From Micromonospora antibiotica (GTDB lineage: Bacteria > Actinomycetota > Actinomycetes > Mycobacteriales > Micromonosporaceae): a stretch of DNA of 64,000 nucleotides. The position numbers and the translations under genes are program-made. Location of the stretch: positions 186,001-250,000 of the forward strand of contig NZ_JAGFWR010000006.1 in NCBI RefSeq assembly GCF_017599305.1, read 5' to 3'. Of the stretch, positions 17,195-26,324 are shown one piece after another (position 1 is the first letter of the stretch; the number at the start of each line of letters is the position of its first letter). Under the pieces are notes generated by a model. That model made no database searches and was not told the origin of the DNA. It saw nothing but the letters and a program-made list of their open reading frames with translations.

Positions 17195-17923
17195 ATGTCC
17201 CTCACCACCGCACAGCCCGGCCGACCGACGGTCGTCCTCGTCCACGGCGCCTTCGCCGAATCGGCGAGTTGGGCCGGGGTGATCACCGCACTGCGCGACG
17301 ACGGCTACCCCGCGGTGGCCGTGGCCAACCCGCTGCGCGGCGTCCGGCACGACGCCGACCACCTGCGCGCGGTGCTCACCGGGATCGACGGGCCGGTCGT
17401 CCTCGTCGGCCACTCGTACGGCGGAATGGTGATCTCGAACGTGCCGGCGGCGGGTGCCGGCGTGATCGCGCTGGTCTACGTCGGGGCCTTCGCCCCCCTC
17501 GCCGGCGAGAGCGCCGCCGACCTGGCCGGTCGGTTCCCCGGCAGCTCCCTGGGTGAGACGCTGGCCCCCGTCACGCTCCCGGGCGGGGCGACCGACCTCT
17601 ACATCCGGCAGGACCGCTACCACCAGCAGTTCGCCGCCGACTCGACGACGGCGCAGGCCGCCGTGATGGCGGTGACCCAGCGGCCGATCACCGAGGCGGC
17701 CCTGGGTGAGCCCTCCGGCGAGCCCGCCTGGCAGTCGCTGCCGTCCTGGTTCCTCTTCGGCAGCGAGGATCTCAACATCCCGGTCGCGGCCCACCGGTTC
17801 ATGGCCGAACGGGCGGGCTCCCGGCGGACGGTGGAGATTCCCGGAGGTTCGCACACGGTGGCCATCCCGGAGGCCGCCATGCTGGCCGACCTCATCCGGG
17901 AGGCCGCCGACGCGACCCTCTAG
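17195..17923 (+). CDS. Alpha/beta hydrolase
   Basis: The 242-residue protein has VVLVHGAFAESASW near the N-terminus (oxyanion region) and the nucleophile elbow GHSYGG, with an acid and a late His (GGSHTVA). ggagg precedes ATG 17195 by 8 bases. It resembles the small EstE/salicylate-esterase-like hydrolases common in actinomycetes. The substrate is unknown. Confidence 0.88.
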   Translation: MSLTTAQPGRPTVVLVHGAFAESASWAGVITALRDDGYPAVAVANPLRGVRHDADHLRAVLTGIDGPVVLVGHSYGGMVISNVPAAGAGVIALVYVGAFAPLAGESAADLAGRFPGSSLGETLAPVTLPGGATDLYIRQDRYHQQFAADSTTAQAAVMAVTQRPITEAALGEPSGEPAWQSLPSWFLFGSEDLNIPVAAHRFMAERAGSRRTVEIPGGSHTVAIPEAAMLADLIREAADATL

Positions 17924-18002
17924 CCGGGCCCGGCCGGAAAACCGTGATCCGCCCCCCGGCCACCGCACTCCGCCCGGTCACGCCGGGCCCGGGAGGCACG
18001 GC

Positions 18003-18037
18003 GCGGCTACCTCACCCACCACGGGCGAGGTAGCCGC
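18003..18037. terminator. Bidirectional terminator between two hydrolase genes
   Basis: A perfect 11-bp stem (18003-18013 with 18027-18037) and 13-base loop lie between the convergent 3' ends at 17923 and 18150. Confidence 0.65.
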
Positions 18038-18149
18038 CGCTGCCCCGAGGCACGTCCCCGACCGTGCCGGTGCGCCCCCGTTCACCGTCGCCCGGTACCG
18101 CCGTGTCGTCGTCGCCGAGATCGGGGTCGTCGAACTGCTGCCGGGTCCG

Positions 18150-18833
18150 TCAGAGGTCGGCCAGGATGCGGGCCAACTCGACCGGCCGGCTCAGCATCGG
18201 CCAGTGCCCGGAGTCGATGTCGACCAGGTCGACCTTCCGGGCCTTGGCGAGTTCGGGCAGGTCACCCCCGTCGAGCATCGCCTGGGCCTGCTCCGGGGTG
18301 AACTCGGGGCACACCAGGACGACAGGCACGTCGAAGCGCCGCGCATCGGTCAGCCGGACTGTCCCCCGGGCCACGCCCTCGGGCACCGGGATGGCGGTGG
18401 CCAGGAATTCCGCCCGCGCCCGTTCGTCGAGGTCGGCCGCGTCCGCGCCCTCGAAGGGCGCCCAGCCGGGGAACGGCATCGCCCCGTCCTCGATCGGGAA
18501 GAAGTCGGCGTACAGGTCCCCGTCGGCCTGCGGGAAACCGCCGATCAGCACGACCCGGGCGACCGTCGAGGGCCGCGCGTCGGCGATCAACCAGGCCAGG
18601 GCGCAGGAGGCCGAGTGCCCCACCACCACCGACCCCGCCGGTGCCGCGTCCACGACGGCCAGCACCGCGGCAACCTGGTCGTCGAGCGTCGCCGCCGTGT
18701 TCCCGTCGCCCTGGCCCGGCAGGTCCACCGCCACCGCGTGTCGCCCCACCCGGGTCAACTCGGCGACGACGCCGTCCCACGCCGAGGCGTCGAGCCACAG
18801 GCCGCCGACGAGCACGATCTGTTCATCAGTCAT
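18150..18833 (-). CDS. Alpha/beta hydrolase
   Basis: The 227-residue protein has the nucleophile elbow GHSASC and a late His (DSGHWPML). It starts with ATG 18833, which is 53 bases from the divergent WYL regulator, so it is probably a target of that regulator. The substrate is unknown. Confidence 0.87.
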   Translation of the reverse strand: MTDEQIVLVGGLWLDASAWDGVVAELTRVGRHAVAVDLPGQGDGNTAATLDDQVAAVLAVVDAAPAGSVVVGHSASCALAWLIADARPSTVARVVLIGGFPQADGDLYADFFPIEDGAMPFPGWAPFEGADAADLDERARAEFLATAIPVPEGVARGTVRLTDARRFDVPVVLVCPEFTPEQAQAMLDGGDLPELAKARKVDLVDIDSGHWPMLSRPVELARILADL

Positions 18834-18854
18834 GACGACAACGTAGCGTCGATT

Positions 18855-18883
18855 CCGGACGTTCCACTTCCGGTACCGTCCGG
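18855..18883. promoter_or_regulatory. Spaced inverted repeat in the divergent hydrolase/WYL promoter
   Basis: CCGGAC (18855-18860) and GTCCGG (18878-18883) flank a 17-base spacer inside the 53-base gap. It may be a binding site for the WYL regulator; the arms are short and GC-rich, so chance is possible. Confidence 0.3.
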
Positions 18884-18886
18884 TGC

Positions 18887-19864
18887 GTGGAGAATGCCGA
18901 CAGCCCCACCGCCCGTGCCCTGCGGACGCTCGACATCCTGCGGGACCGCCCGGGTACGACCGCCGAGGAGCTGGCCGCCGGTCTCGGCGTGACCGAACGC
19001 GCCGCGCGCCGCTATGTCGGGATCCTCCGCGAGGCGGGCATCCCGGTCGAGTCCGTGCGCGGGCCCTACGGCGGCTACCGCCTCGGCCGGGGCGCCCGGC
19101 TGCCGGCCGTCGTCTTCACCCAGGAGCAGGTCATCGGCCTGGTCATGGCCGTTCTCGACGGGCAACCGGCCGCGATCGACGCCGACGGCCTGGTCGGGTC
19201 CGCGCTCAGCAAACTCATCCGGGCGCTGCCCGACAGCGTCGGACGGCAGGCGGCGGCACTGCGGGCGTACGCGGCAGCCGCCTCCGACCGACGGTCGGCG
19301 CACGCCGATCCCACCACGACGAGCACGCTGGTGGCGGCCGTGGCCGACCACCACCAGGTGGCCTTCACCTACACGACCGAAGGCGGCGAGTCCTGGGAGG
19401 CCGTGGTCGACCCGTGGGCGGTGGTGGTGCGCTTCGGCCGCTGGTACCTGCTGTGCCACTCGCACCGGGCGGGCGCGATCCGCACGTACCGCATCGACCG
19501 GATCGGGGCCGTGCGGCACCTGCCGCAACGGTTCATCCCGCCCGACGATCTCGACCCCGTGGCCACCCTGGAGGCGCACCTGGGTTCCGGGTGGAAGTAC
19601 CCGACCCGGGTGGTGTTCCACGAGCCCTACGAGCGGGTGGCACCGTGGGTCCGGCCGACGATGGGCCGCCTGGAGCCTACCGGCGACCGGTGCGTCCTGA
19701 CCGGCAGCACGACCAACGCCCGGATGTACGCCCAGGAGTGGCTGGCCGCCGTCCCGTTCGACTTCACCGTCGAGGAGGGTCCCGAGCTGCGGGCCGCCGT
19801 GGCCGCGGTCGCCGCCCGCCTCACCGCCGCGCTGGACGGCGGCCCCCGACCGTCGCCATCCTGA
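18887..19864 (+). CDS. YafY-like HTH-WYL transcriptional regulator
   Basis: The 325-residue protein has an N-terminal HTH_11 winged helix (about residues 5-60, including TTAEELAAGLGVTERAARR), a WYL domain in the middle (FGRWYLLCHSHRAG, then RTYRIDRI) and a C-terminal WCX-like region. WYL domains sense small ligands or nucleic acids. GTG 18887 is the natural start. It is divergent from the hydrolase at 18833 and probably regulates it and itself. Confidence 0.88.
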   Translation: MENADSPTARALRTLDILRDRPGTTAEELAAGLGVTERAARRYVGILREAGIPVESVRGPYGGYRLGRGARLPAVVFTQEQVIGLVMAVLDGQPAAIDADGLVGSALSKLIRALPDSVGRQAAALRAYAAAASDRRSAHADPTTTSTLVAAVADHHQVAFTYTTEGGESWEAVVDPWAVVVRFGRWYLLCHSHRAGAIRTYRIDRIGAVRHLPQRFIPPDDLDPVATLEAHLGSGWKYPTRVVFHEPYERVAPWVRPTMGRLEPTGDRCVLTGSTTNARMYAQEWLAAVPFDFTVEEGPELRAAVAAVAARLTAALDGGPRPSPS

Positions 19865-19895
19865 CCGGGGGCGCACCGTCGGATCGTGGTCGCCG

Positions 19896-20939
19896 TCAGT
19901 AGACGAACGGCCAGCCGGCGTTGTCGTAGCCCAGCAGGTTGACGCCCAGCAGTGCGGTGCCGTTGTCGGCGTAGTAGTGGTAGACGAGGACTTCGGCGTC
20001 GGTGTCGGTGAACACCGCCTGGTGGCCGGGGCCGTGGATGCTGCCGTGTCCGGCGAGGACCTGGGTGCCGCCACCGGCGGTCATCGCCACCCCGTTACGG
20101 TCGACGTACGGGCCGGTGACCGAGGTCGACCTGCCCACCATGACCCGGTAGGTGCTCGCCGCCCCCTGACAGCACCGGTCGAACGACACCCACAGGTAGT
20201 AGTAGGCGCCGTGCCGCACGATCACCGGCGCCTCGATGGCACCCCCGTTGCGGCCCGCGACGCTCCGCACGGTCGTGTCGGCGCGTTTCCCGGTCGCCGG
20301 ATTCAACGACACCATCTTGATACCGGACCAGAACGACCCGAAGCTCAACCACCACCTGCCGGAAGCGTCGACCACCAGATTGGGATCGATGGCGTTGAAG
20401 TCGTCCGACGTCCGGGACTCGATCACCAGACCCTGGTTGGTCCAACTCCCCGACGCCCCGGTGGTGCTCGTGGCCAGGAAGATCGCCGACCGGTTGGAGC
20501 CGAACGTCGAGGCCGAGTAGTACAACCAGTACCGGCCGTCACGGTAGGATAGATCCGGCGCCCAGAGGTTACGACTGCCCCCGGTGTACGTCGTCGTCCA
20601 CGGTGCGCCGCCGGGGAACACCGTGCCCGCGTTGCGGAACGCGATCCGGTCAGTGGAGGTCTTGAGCGCGATGTTGTCGCCGGTGTGGGCCAGCAGGTAA
20701 CTTCCACCGGGACGGATCACGACCGTCGGGTCGTGCACCCCGACGTCCCCGGTCACCCGACCCGGGCCGGGGTAGGACCCGGGCGGGGTGGTGGGCGTCG
20801 CCGCGACCCTCGGTGCGGCCGTCGACGCCGACGGCGATCCCTGAACGATGCCGGCGACCACCAGCACGACCGACAGGGAGATCAACGCCAGTCGGCGGAG
20901 GGTGGACGGATTCTGTACGGAGGCGAGCGAAGTGGTCAC
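19896..20939 (-). CDS. Secreted GH43 arabinan endo-1,5-alpha-L-arabinanase-like enzyme
   Basis: The 347-residue protein has a signal peptide (about 1-42) and a GH43 five-bladed propeller. Catalytic carboxylates are visible as the Asp of VHDPTVV, the Asp of NAIDPN and the Glu of GAIEAPVIV. The motif YYYLWVSFDRCCQG is typical of endo-arabinanases. It should act outside the cell on arabinan side chains of pectin. The gene is alone, convergent with the WYL regulator, and has a possible operator at 20992-21006. Confidence 0.87.
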   Translation of the reverse strand: MTTSLASVQNPSTLRRLALISLSVVLVVAGIVQGSPSASTAAPRVAATPTTPPGSYPGPGRVTGDVGVHDPTVVIRPGGSYLLAHTGDNIALKTSTDRIAFRNAGTVFPGGAPWTTTYTGGSRNLWAPDLSYRDGRYWLYYSASTFGSNRSAIFLATSTTGASGSWTNQGLVIESRTSDDFNAIDPNLVVDASGRWWLSFGSFWSGIKMVSLNPATGKRADTTVRSVAGRNGGAIEAPVIVRHGAYYYLWVSFDRCCQGAASTYRVMVGRSTSVTGPYVDRNGVAMTAGGGTQVLAGHGSIHGPGHQAVFTDTDAEVLVYHYYADNGTALLGVNLLGYDNAGWPFVY

Positions 20940-20991
20940 GACAGTTCCCTGGGTCGGGCGTCGGGCAGCGTGATGCCGACGCGGCGGGACG

Positions 20992-21006
20992 TCGACAAAA
21001 TGTCGA
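20992..21006. promoter_or_regulatory. Possible operator of the arabinanase gene
   Basis: TCGACA (20992-20997), AAA, TGTCGA (21001-21006) is a perfect inverted repeat 53-67 bases upstream of the GTG at 20939, in an AT-richer patch (about 20995-21040). It fits a sugar regulator binding site. Confidence 0.45.
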
Positions 21007-21240
21007 GATCATTGCATTCATGTTTTCCCAGAAGTTAACGCAGGCATCGAAGCCTGTCAACGCCTGTGGCCGCCGGCCCCCGTCGGCCGCCCCTCCTCGA
21101 CAGCCGACGCCGGCGGGGGTCGCGCCGGGCCGGCCCGGCGGCCCCGCACCACGTCGTCCACGACCACCCACGTGGTATCCCGCCACCGGCACCCGCCCGC
21201 GAAAGGGCCGGCACGACCCGTCCAGATGGGATGAGGCCAC

Positions 21241-21290
21241 AATCGGCAAGAAACTGTGAGGTATTGAGACGCTTGTCTCCGCCGCCGATT
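21241..21290 (+). promoter_or_regulatory. Nested inverted repeat in the leader of the HelR-like gene
   Basis: An outer perfect 7-bp repeat, AATCGGC (21241-21247) with GCCGATT (21284-21290), encloses an inner hairpin GAGAC (21266-21270), gctt, GTCTC (21275-21279). It lies about 100 bases before the start at 21387. It may be an operator or an RNA structure in the leader. The published rifamycin-associated element is not present. Nothing else is recognised in 20940-21386 apart from the repeat at 20992. Confidence 0.45.
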
Positions 21291-21386
21291 TCACGGCACG
21301 CCGACGAGACCGCGACCCTATGCTTGTCGCCGAAATACCTGCGGCCGGTCGGGTAGCAGGAAAAGAACCAGTCCGAGGATCTGCGA

Positions 21387-23555
21387 ATGCGTCGGAAATC
21401 TGCTCTGGACAATGGCATCGCTGACGTCACCACGGCAATTGCCCGCAGTGGAGCACCAACCTCCCCCGCAGCGGAGGCCGCGCGCCGAGCCGCGGTCGCC
21501 GAGGAACAGGAGTTCCTCGACTCGGCCGTGGCGCGGCGCGACAGTCTTGTCGACCATCTACAGGCCGAGCTTTCCTCAGCTGCCCTGGACGTGTTGGAAC
21601 GGGCGCGGCTGCGCATGCTCCGCCAGCAGTACGAGCAGTTGCGGCGAGCGCAGGAACGGTTGGTCTTCGGCCGCCTCGACGGTCTTGACGGCACCGTGCG
21701 GCACGTCGGCCGGGTCGGCCTGCGCAACGACGACGAGGACGGTGAGCCGCTGCTGCTGGACTGGCGCGCTCCCGCGGCCCGGCCGTTCTACACCGCGACC
21801 GCTGTCGACCCGCAGGGGCAGGCACGACGGCGGCACATCCGCACGACGGGACAGGTGGTCGTCGGGGTGGACGACGAGCCGCTGGACGGGACCATGACAG
21901 CGGAACTCGTCGGTGAGGGGGCGCTGCTGGCCGCCCTGGACCAGCGGCGCACCGGTCACATGTCGGCGGCGATCTCCACGCTGCAACGCGAACAGGACGA
22001 CATCATCCGGGCGGAGGCGACCGGCCCGCTGATCGTGCAGGGCGGTCCCGGCACCGGCAAGACCGTGGTGGCCCTGCACCGCGTCGCCTACCTGCTGTTC
22101 GCCCACTCGGCAATGGCCGACCAGGCGGTCCTGGTCCTCGGCCCCTCCCCGCGGTTCCTCCAGTACATCGCCCAGGTGCTGCCCGCTCTCGGTGAGACCG
22201 CCGTCGTCTCGGCGACCTGCGACACCCTGCTGCCCGACATCCGCGTGGGCCGCGACGAGAGCCGGACCCTCGCCGAGATCAAGGGCCGGGCCCTCTGGCA
22301 GGCCGCGCTCGAGAACTACGTCGGCTCGCTGTTCCCGCGCCCCCGCGAGTTGACGCTGCGCTGGGAGGGCGAGTTCTACGCCATCCCCGCCGGGACGGTC
22401 GCCCAGGTACTCGCCTCGGTGCGGGGACGCCCCTATCACCGGGCCCGTCAGGCGTGCGCCGAGCAGCTGCACCACCTCCTGACCGAAGCCGTCGTCGATC
22501 AACGCGAGGCGCTGGTGAACGCGATGGACGAGGGCTTCGAGGACATCCTCGCCCGCGTCGACCGGAGCATGCAGCACGACCACCGGTCCGCCGGTGGGCC
22601 CACCGGCAGTGACGTCGACGGGCTGCTCTCCGAGGAAGAGATCGACGCCCTCCGTGGTCGAATCGCGGAGAACGCGAGCATCGCCCGGTTCGTCGAGGCA
22701 TGGTGGCCCACCCTCGACGCCGAAGACCTGTTGCGGGGTCTGGTGACCGACCGCGCCCTGCTCGCCCGCTTCGCCCCCCAGTTGTCCGCGGCGGAGATCA
22801 CCGCCGTCGCGACGGAGCCCGCGCCGTGGGCTTCGAGCGACATCCCCCTGCTCGACGCGGTCGCCGACCTGCTGGGCGAGGTCGAAGCCCCGCCGCCGCA
22901 GGGCGAGTTCGTCGCCGACCACGCTCGCCGGCAGCGCGGCTGGGTGTACGGCCACGTCGTCATCGACGAGGCGCAGGAGCTGTCCGAGATGCAGTGGCAG
23001 ATGGTACTGCGGCGTTGTCCCAGCCGTTCCGTCACGGCGGTCGGCGACATCGATCAGACGGAGGCGGCGCACCGGCACACCACCTGGGCACAGGCGGTGC
23101 AGGCGGCTTTCGGACAGCGGTGGACCGCTGCGGAGCTGACCATCTGCTACCGCACCCCGCGCGAGGTCATGGACCTCACCGGGCCCGTCCTGAGGCAGGC
23201 CGGTAGCCACAACTCCCCGCCCCGGGCGGTGCGTTCCTGCGGCATCGACCCCTGGGTCCTCACGGTCGCCCCTGCGGAGCTTGCCGACACCGCCGCCCGG
23301 GCGGTGCGACAGTTGCAGCAGCGGTGGCACGGCGGCACGGTGGGCGTCATCGCCCCCGCCGACCGCATCGCCGAACTCCACGCCGCACTGGCTGACGTCC
23401 CGGTGCTCACCGCGGTGCAGTCCAAGGGCCTGGAATGGGATGCGGCGCTCCTCATCGATCCCCAGGGCATCGCCGCCGGGCCGCGCGGCTGGAACGGCCT
23501 CTACGTCGCGCTCACCCGATGCACCCAGGAACTGGGACAGCTGGTTCTCGGGTAG
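21387..23555 (+). CDS. HelR/HelD-like RNA polymerase-associated UvrD-type ATPase
   Basis: The 722-residue protein has an N-terminal coiled-coil arm (about 30-95), the family signature GLRNDDEDGEPLLLDWRAPA, Walker A GGPGTGKT at residues 219-226, Walker B VIDEAQE near 525-531 and C-terminal motif QSKGLEWDA and YVALTR. HelD proteins use ATP to strip stalled RNA polymerase from DNA, and the actinomycete HelR subgroup also displaces rifamycin. Length and domain order fit HelR, but assignment to that subgroup is inferred. gagga precedes ATG 21387 by 7 bases. It stands alone with a terminator behind it. Confidence 0.85.
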   Translation: MRRKSALDNGIADVTTAIARSGAPTSPAAEAARRAAVAEEQEFLDSAVARRDSLVDHLQAELSSAALDVLERARLRMLRQQYEQLRRAQERLVFGRLDGLDGTVRHVGRVGLRNDDEDGEPLLLDWRAPAARPFYTATAVDPQGQARRRHIRTTGQVVVGVDDEPLDGTMTAELVGEGALLAALDQRRTGHMSAAISTLQREQDDIIRAEATGPLIVQGGPGTGKTVVALHRVAYLLFAHSAMADQAVLVLGPSPRFLQYIAQVLPALGETAVVSATCDTLLPDIRVGRDESRTLAEIKGRALWQAALENYVGSLFPRPRELTLRWEGEFYAIPAGTVAQVLASVRGRPYHRARQACAEQLHHLLTEAVVDQREALVNAMDEGFEDILARVDRSMQHDHRSAGGPTGSDVDGLLSEEEIDALRGRIAENASIARFVEAWWPTLDAEDLLRGLVTDRALLARFAPQLSAAEITAVATEPAPWASSDIPLLDAVADLLGEVEAPPPQGEFVADHARRQRGWVYGHVVIDEAQELSEMQWQMVLRRCPSRSVTAVGDIDQTEAAHRHTTWAQAVQAAFGQRWTAAELTICYRTPREVMDLTGPVLRQAGSHNSPPRAVRSCGIDPWVLTVAPAELADTAARAVRQLQQRWHGGTVGVIAPADRIAELHAALADVPVLTAVQSKGLEWDAALLIDPQGIAAGPRGWNGLYVALTRCTQELGQLVLG

Positions 23556-23604
23556 CGAACTCCCCGGGTGTGCCGCCGTTGCGCCGGCGTCCGGTCACCG
23601 CCGG

Positions 23605-23642
23605 CGCCGGGTGGCCAGGGCGCCGTCCCAGGCCACCCGGCG
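23605..23642 (+). terminator. Terminator after the HelR-like gene
   Basis: A perfect 12-bp stem (23605-23616 with 23631-23642) and 14-base loop begin 50 bases after the stop codon. This separates the HelR-like gene from the xyloglucan operon. Confidence 0.65.
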
Positions 23643-23723
23643 TCGACGCGGAAGGACGCGGCCGACCACCGGGCGGGCGGCACAGGCGGGAAGTGCCGAG
23701 CTGACCGCTTCCGACATCGGCTA

Positions 23724-23783
23724 TTGACGTCGCCGTAACACCGGGTCTAGCGTCTGTCGAACCGCTTCGTCGAACCGCTTCGA
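23724..23783 (+). promoter_or_regulatory. Promoter with two tandem LacI-type operators
   Basis: TTGACG (23724-23729), 18 bases, TAGCGT (23748-23753) form a promoter. Just downstream are two head-to-tail near-palindromes, TCGAACCGCTTCGT (23757-23770) and TCGAACCGCTTCGA (23770-23783), repeating every 13 bp and sharing one base. The pattern (TCGAA...TTCGA around a central CG) is that of LacI-family operators. They cover the transcription start, so bound repressor should block the operon, including its own gene. Confidence 0.7.
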
Positions 23784-23828
23784 CGAGCCGGCGAACACGG
23801 TTCCCTGCCTGCCCGGAGGAGGTGCGCG

Positions 23829-24866
23829 GTGGCCACCATGCAGGACGTCGCCCGCCTGGCGCAGGTCTCGGTCAGCACCGTCTCCTACGTGCTCACCGGA
23901 GCCCGGCCGATCTCCCAGGGCACCCGGGCCAAGGTGCTCGCCGCCATGGCCCAGCTCGACTACCAGCCCAACGCCATGGCCCGGGGTCTGGCCAGTCGCC
24001 GCAGCCGGATCCTGGGCCTGCTGCTGCCGATGGACGAGCGCGGCCTCGGGGCGACCGAGACGGCGTTCGTCACCGGGGCCGCCGCGGCGGCCAGCGCCGT
24101 CGGCTACCACCTGGTGCTGTCACCCGTCGGCGGGGGCGGCGACCTCGACGGGCTGCGTCGGCTGGCCAGCCAGCGGATGTTCGACGGCGTCGTGCTGATG
24201 GAGGTGCAGCTCGCCGACGAGCGGGTCGGCGCGCTCCAGCAGGCCGGGGTGCCGCTGGTGCTGATCGGGCGCACCGGGGACACCGCCGGGCTCTCCTACG
24301 TCGACATCGACTTCGAGCAGACCGTACGGGAGGCGGTGGCGTACCTGGTCGGCCTGGGACACCGGCAGATCGTCTACGTCAACCACTCGGCCGAGACCCT
24401 GGCCAGCGGTTACGGGCCGGCGCTGCGGACCCGGGACGCCTTCGTCACGGCGATGACCGGCCACGGCCTGGAACCGGTCATGATCCCGGCGCAGGACAGC
24501 GCCGCCGGTGGCCGGGCCGCGTTGGCCGCCGCCATCACACGGACGCCGGGCCTGACGGCCGTGCTGGCGATGAACGAGACGGCGGTCTTCGGCATCCTCG
24601 GCGAGCTGACCGGGCGGGGGCTGGCCGTGCCCGACGACGTGTCGGTCGTCTCGATGGTCACCTCGCCGCAGGTCGCCGAGCTGGCCACCCCGGCGCTGAC
24701 CGCGATGACGTCCCCCGGTTCGGCGCTGGGCCGGATCGCGGTCGAGGCCCTGGTGCGCCACCTGGACGGGGCCGGTGACGAGCGCCACCAGCAGTTGCTG
24801 CCGTGCGCGCTGGAGATCCGGGGATCGACCGCAGCACCACGAAGCCGTCACCCCGATGGGGGTTGA
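23829..24866 (+). CDS. LacI-family repressor of the xyloglucan-oligosaccharide operon
   Basis: The 345-residue protein starts with a complete LacI HTH (TMQDVARLAQVSVSTVSYVL) and hinge helix (YQPNAMARGLASRRS), then a periplasmic-binding-like effector domain. GTG 23829 is preceded by aggagg. It is the first gene of the operon, and tandem operators lie at its promoter, so autorepression and control of the downstream transporter and glycosidases are likely. The inducer is presumably a xyloglucan-derived sugar, inferred from the YicI-type enzyme. Confidence 0.88.
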   Translation: MATMQDVARLAQVSVSTVSYVLTGARPISQGTRAKVLAAMAQLDYQPNAMARGLASRRSRILGLLLPMDERGLGATETAFVTGAAAAASAVGYHLVLSPVGGGGDLDGLRRLASQRMFDGVVLMEVQLADERVGALQQAGVPLVLIGRTGDTAGLSYVDIDFEQTVREAVAYLVGLGHRQIVYVNHSAETLASGYGPALRTRDAFVTAMTGHGLEPVMIPAQDSAAGGRAALAAAITRTPGLTAVLAMNETAVFGILGELTGRGLAVPDDVSVVSMVTSPQVAELATPALTAMTSPGSALGRIAVEALVRHLDGAGDERHQQLLPCALEIRGSTAAPRSRHPDGG

Positions 24867-24952
24867 CCAGGTAAAACGGCCCGTCGCCGCGCGGCAACGC
24901 GACGACGGACCCAGTGAAGTACCGGGCTCGATACTCAACGAGGAGGATAGCA

Positions 24953-26257
24953 ATGCAGCGATTCCGCCGGATCGTCGCCGCGATCGCCCTGGCGGCGACC
25001 GCGACGACCACCGTGGCCGCCTGCGGGGGCGACGACAGCGGTGACGACAGCGGGGCCAAGACCCTCAAGCTCTGGCACTACGAGGGCGAGAACAGCGCGA
25101 TGGGGGTCGGCTGGGACAAGGCCATCGAGATCTTCAAGACCGAACACCCGGGCGTCGAGGTGCGCTTCGAGCGCAAGGCGTTCGAGCAGATCCAGCAGAA
25201 CGCCGGCATGATCATCAACTCGTCCGAGGGTCCGGACATCATGGAGTACAACAAGGGCAACGCGACGGCCGGCCTGCTGTCGTCGCAGGGACTGCTCACC
25301 GACCTCAGCGGCGAGGCCGAGAAGCGCGGTTGGGCCGGCAAGCTCAGCCCCAGCCTCCAGACCACCGCGCGGTACAGCGACAAGGGCGTGATGGGCTCGG
25401 GCAACTGGTTCGGCGTGCCGAACTACGGGGAGTACGTCACGGTCTACTACAACAAGGACCTGTTCGACCGTAACGGCGTCACGGTGCCCACCACCATGGC
25501 GGAGCTGACCGCCGCGATGGACACCTTCGTCGGCAAGGGCATCACCCCGCTGGGCATGGCCGGCGCGGAATACCCGGCCGGGCAGCTGTTCTACCAGTTG
25601 GCCCTGGCAAAGGCCGACCGGCAGTTCGTCGACAACTACCAGCTCTACAAGAACCCGGTCGACTTCCGCGCCGACCCGCTGAAGTACGGCGCGGACACCT
25701 TCGCCGACTGGGTGCGCAAGGGCTACGTCGCCAAGGACTCGTCGAGCCTCAAGGCCGAGGACATGGGTACCGCCTTCATCGCGGGCAAGACCCCGATGAT
25801 CGTCTCGGGCAGCTGGTGGTACGGCCGGTTCAAGGCCGAGATGAAGGCCAACTGGGACACCTTCCTGTTCCCGGGCAACACCCTCAACGCCGGCTCGTCC
25901 GGCAACATCTGGGTCGTCCCGACCAACAGCAAGGCCAAGAGCCTGGCGTACGACTTCATCGACATCACCCTGCGCCCTGAGGTCCAGGACCTGATCGGCA
26001 ACAACGGTGGCATCCCGGTGGCCGGCGACCCCGCCAAGATCGCCGACCCGAAGGACCGCAAGCTCATCGAGGACTTCAACACGGTCAGCAAGCAGGACGG
26101 CCTGGCCTTCTACCCGGACTGGCCGGTGCCCGGTTACTACGACGTGCTGGTCGGCGGGTTCCAGGCGCTGATCAACGGATCCAAGTCCCCCGACCAGGTG
26201 CTCGACACGATCGCCAAGCCGTACGCCGACGGCGTCAAGGAGATCACCGGCAAGTGA
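24953..26257 (+). CDS. Sugar-binding lipoprotein of the ABC importer
   Basis: The 434-residue protein has a short signal and lipobox (TVAAC, Cys about residue 24) and matches family 1 solute-binding proteins (KLWHYEG, then YGEYVTVYYNKDLF). ATG 24953 has aggagga upstream; 86 bases separate it from the LacI stop, with a small GC hairpin in between that could tune expression. It probably delivers xyloglucan oligosaccharides to the permeases encoded next. Confidence 0.87.
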   Translation: MQRFRRIVAAIALAATATTTVAACGGDDSGDDSGAKTLKLWHYEGENSAMGVGWDKAIEIFKTEHPGVEVRFERKAFEQIQQNAGMIINSSEGPDIMEYNKGNATAGLLSSQGLLTDLSGEAEKRGWAGKLSPSLQTTARYSDKGVMGSGNWFGVPNYGEYVTVYYNKDLFDRNGVTVPTTMAELTAAMDTFVGKGITPLGMAGAEYPAGQLFYQLALAKADRQFVDNYQLYKNPVDFRADPLKYGADTFADWVRKGYVAKDSSSLKAEDMGTAFIAGKTPMIVSGSWWYGRFKAEMKANWDTFLFPGNTLNAGSSGNIWVVPTNSKAKSLAYDFIDITLRPEVQDLIGNNGGIPVAGDPAKIADPKDRKLIEDFNTVSKQDGLAFYPDWPVPGYYDVLVGGFQALINGSKSPDQVLDTIAKPYADGVKEITGK

Positions 26258-26324
26258 CACGGCGAGCGGCGGGCGTGCCCGGTACGACCGGCACGCCCGC
26301 CCGCCCTGCCGGGAAGGATCCTGC

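Noticed and set aside
21241..21386. Rifamycin-associated element upstream of the HelR-like gene
   Set aside because: The published consensus was looked for in both orientations and not found; only an unrelated inverted repeat is present.
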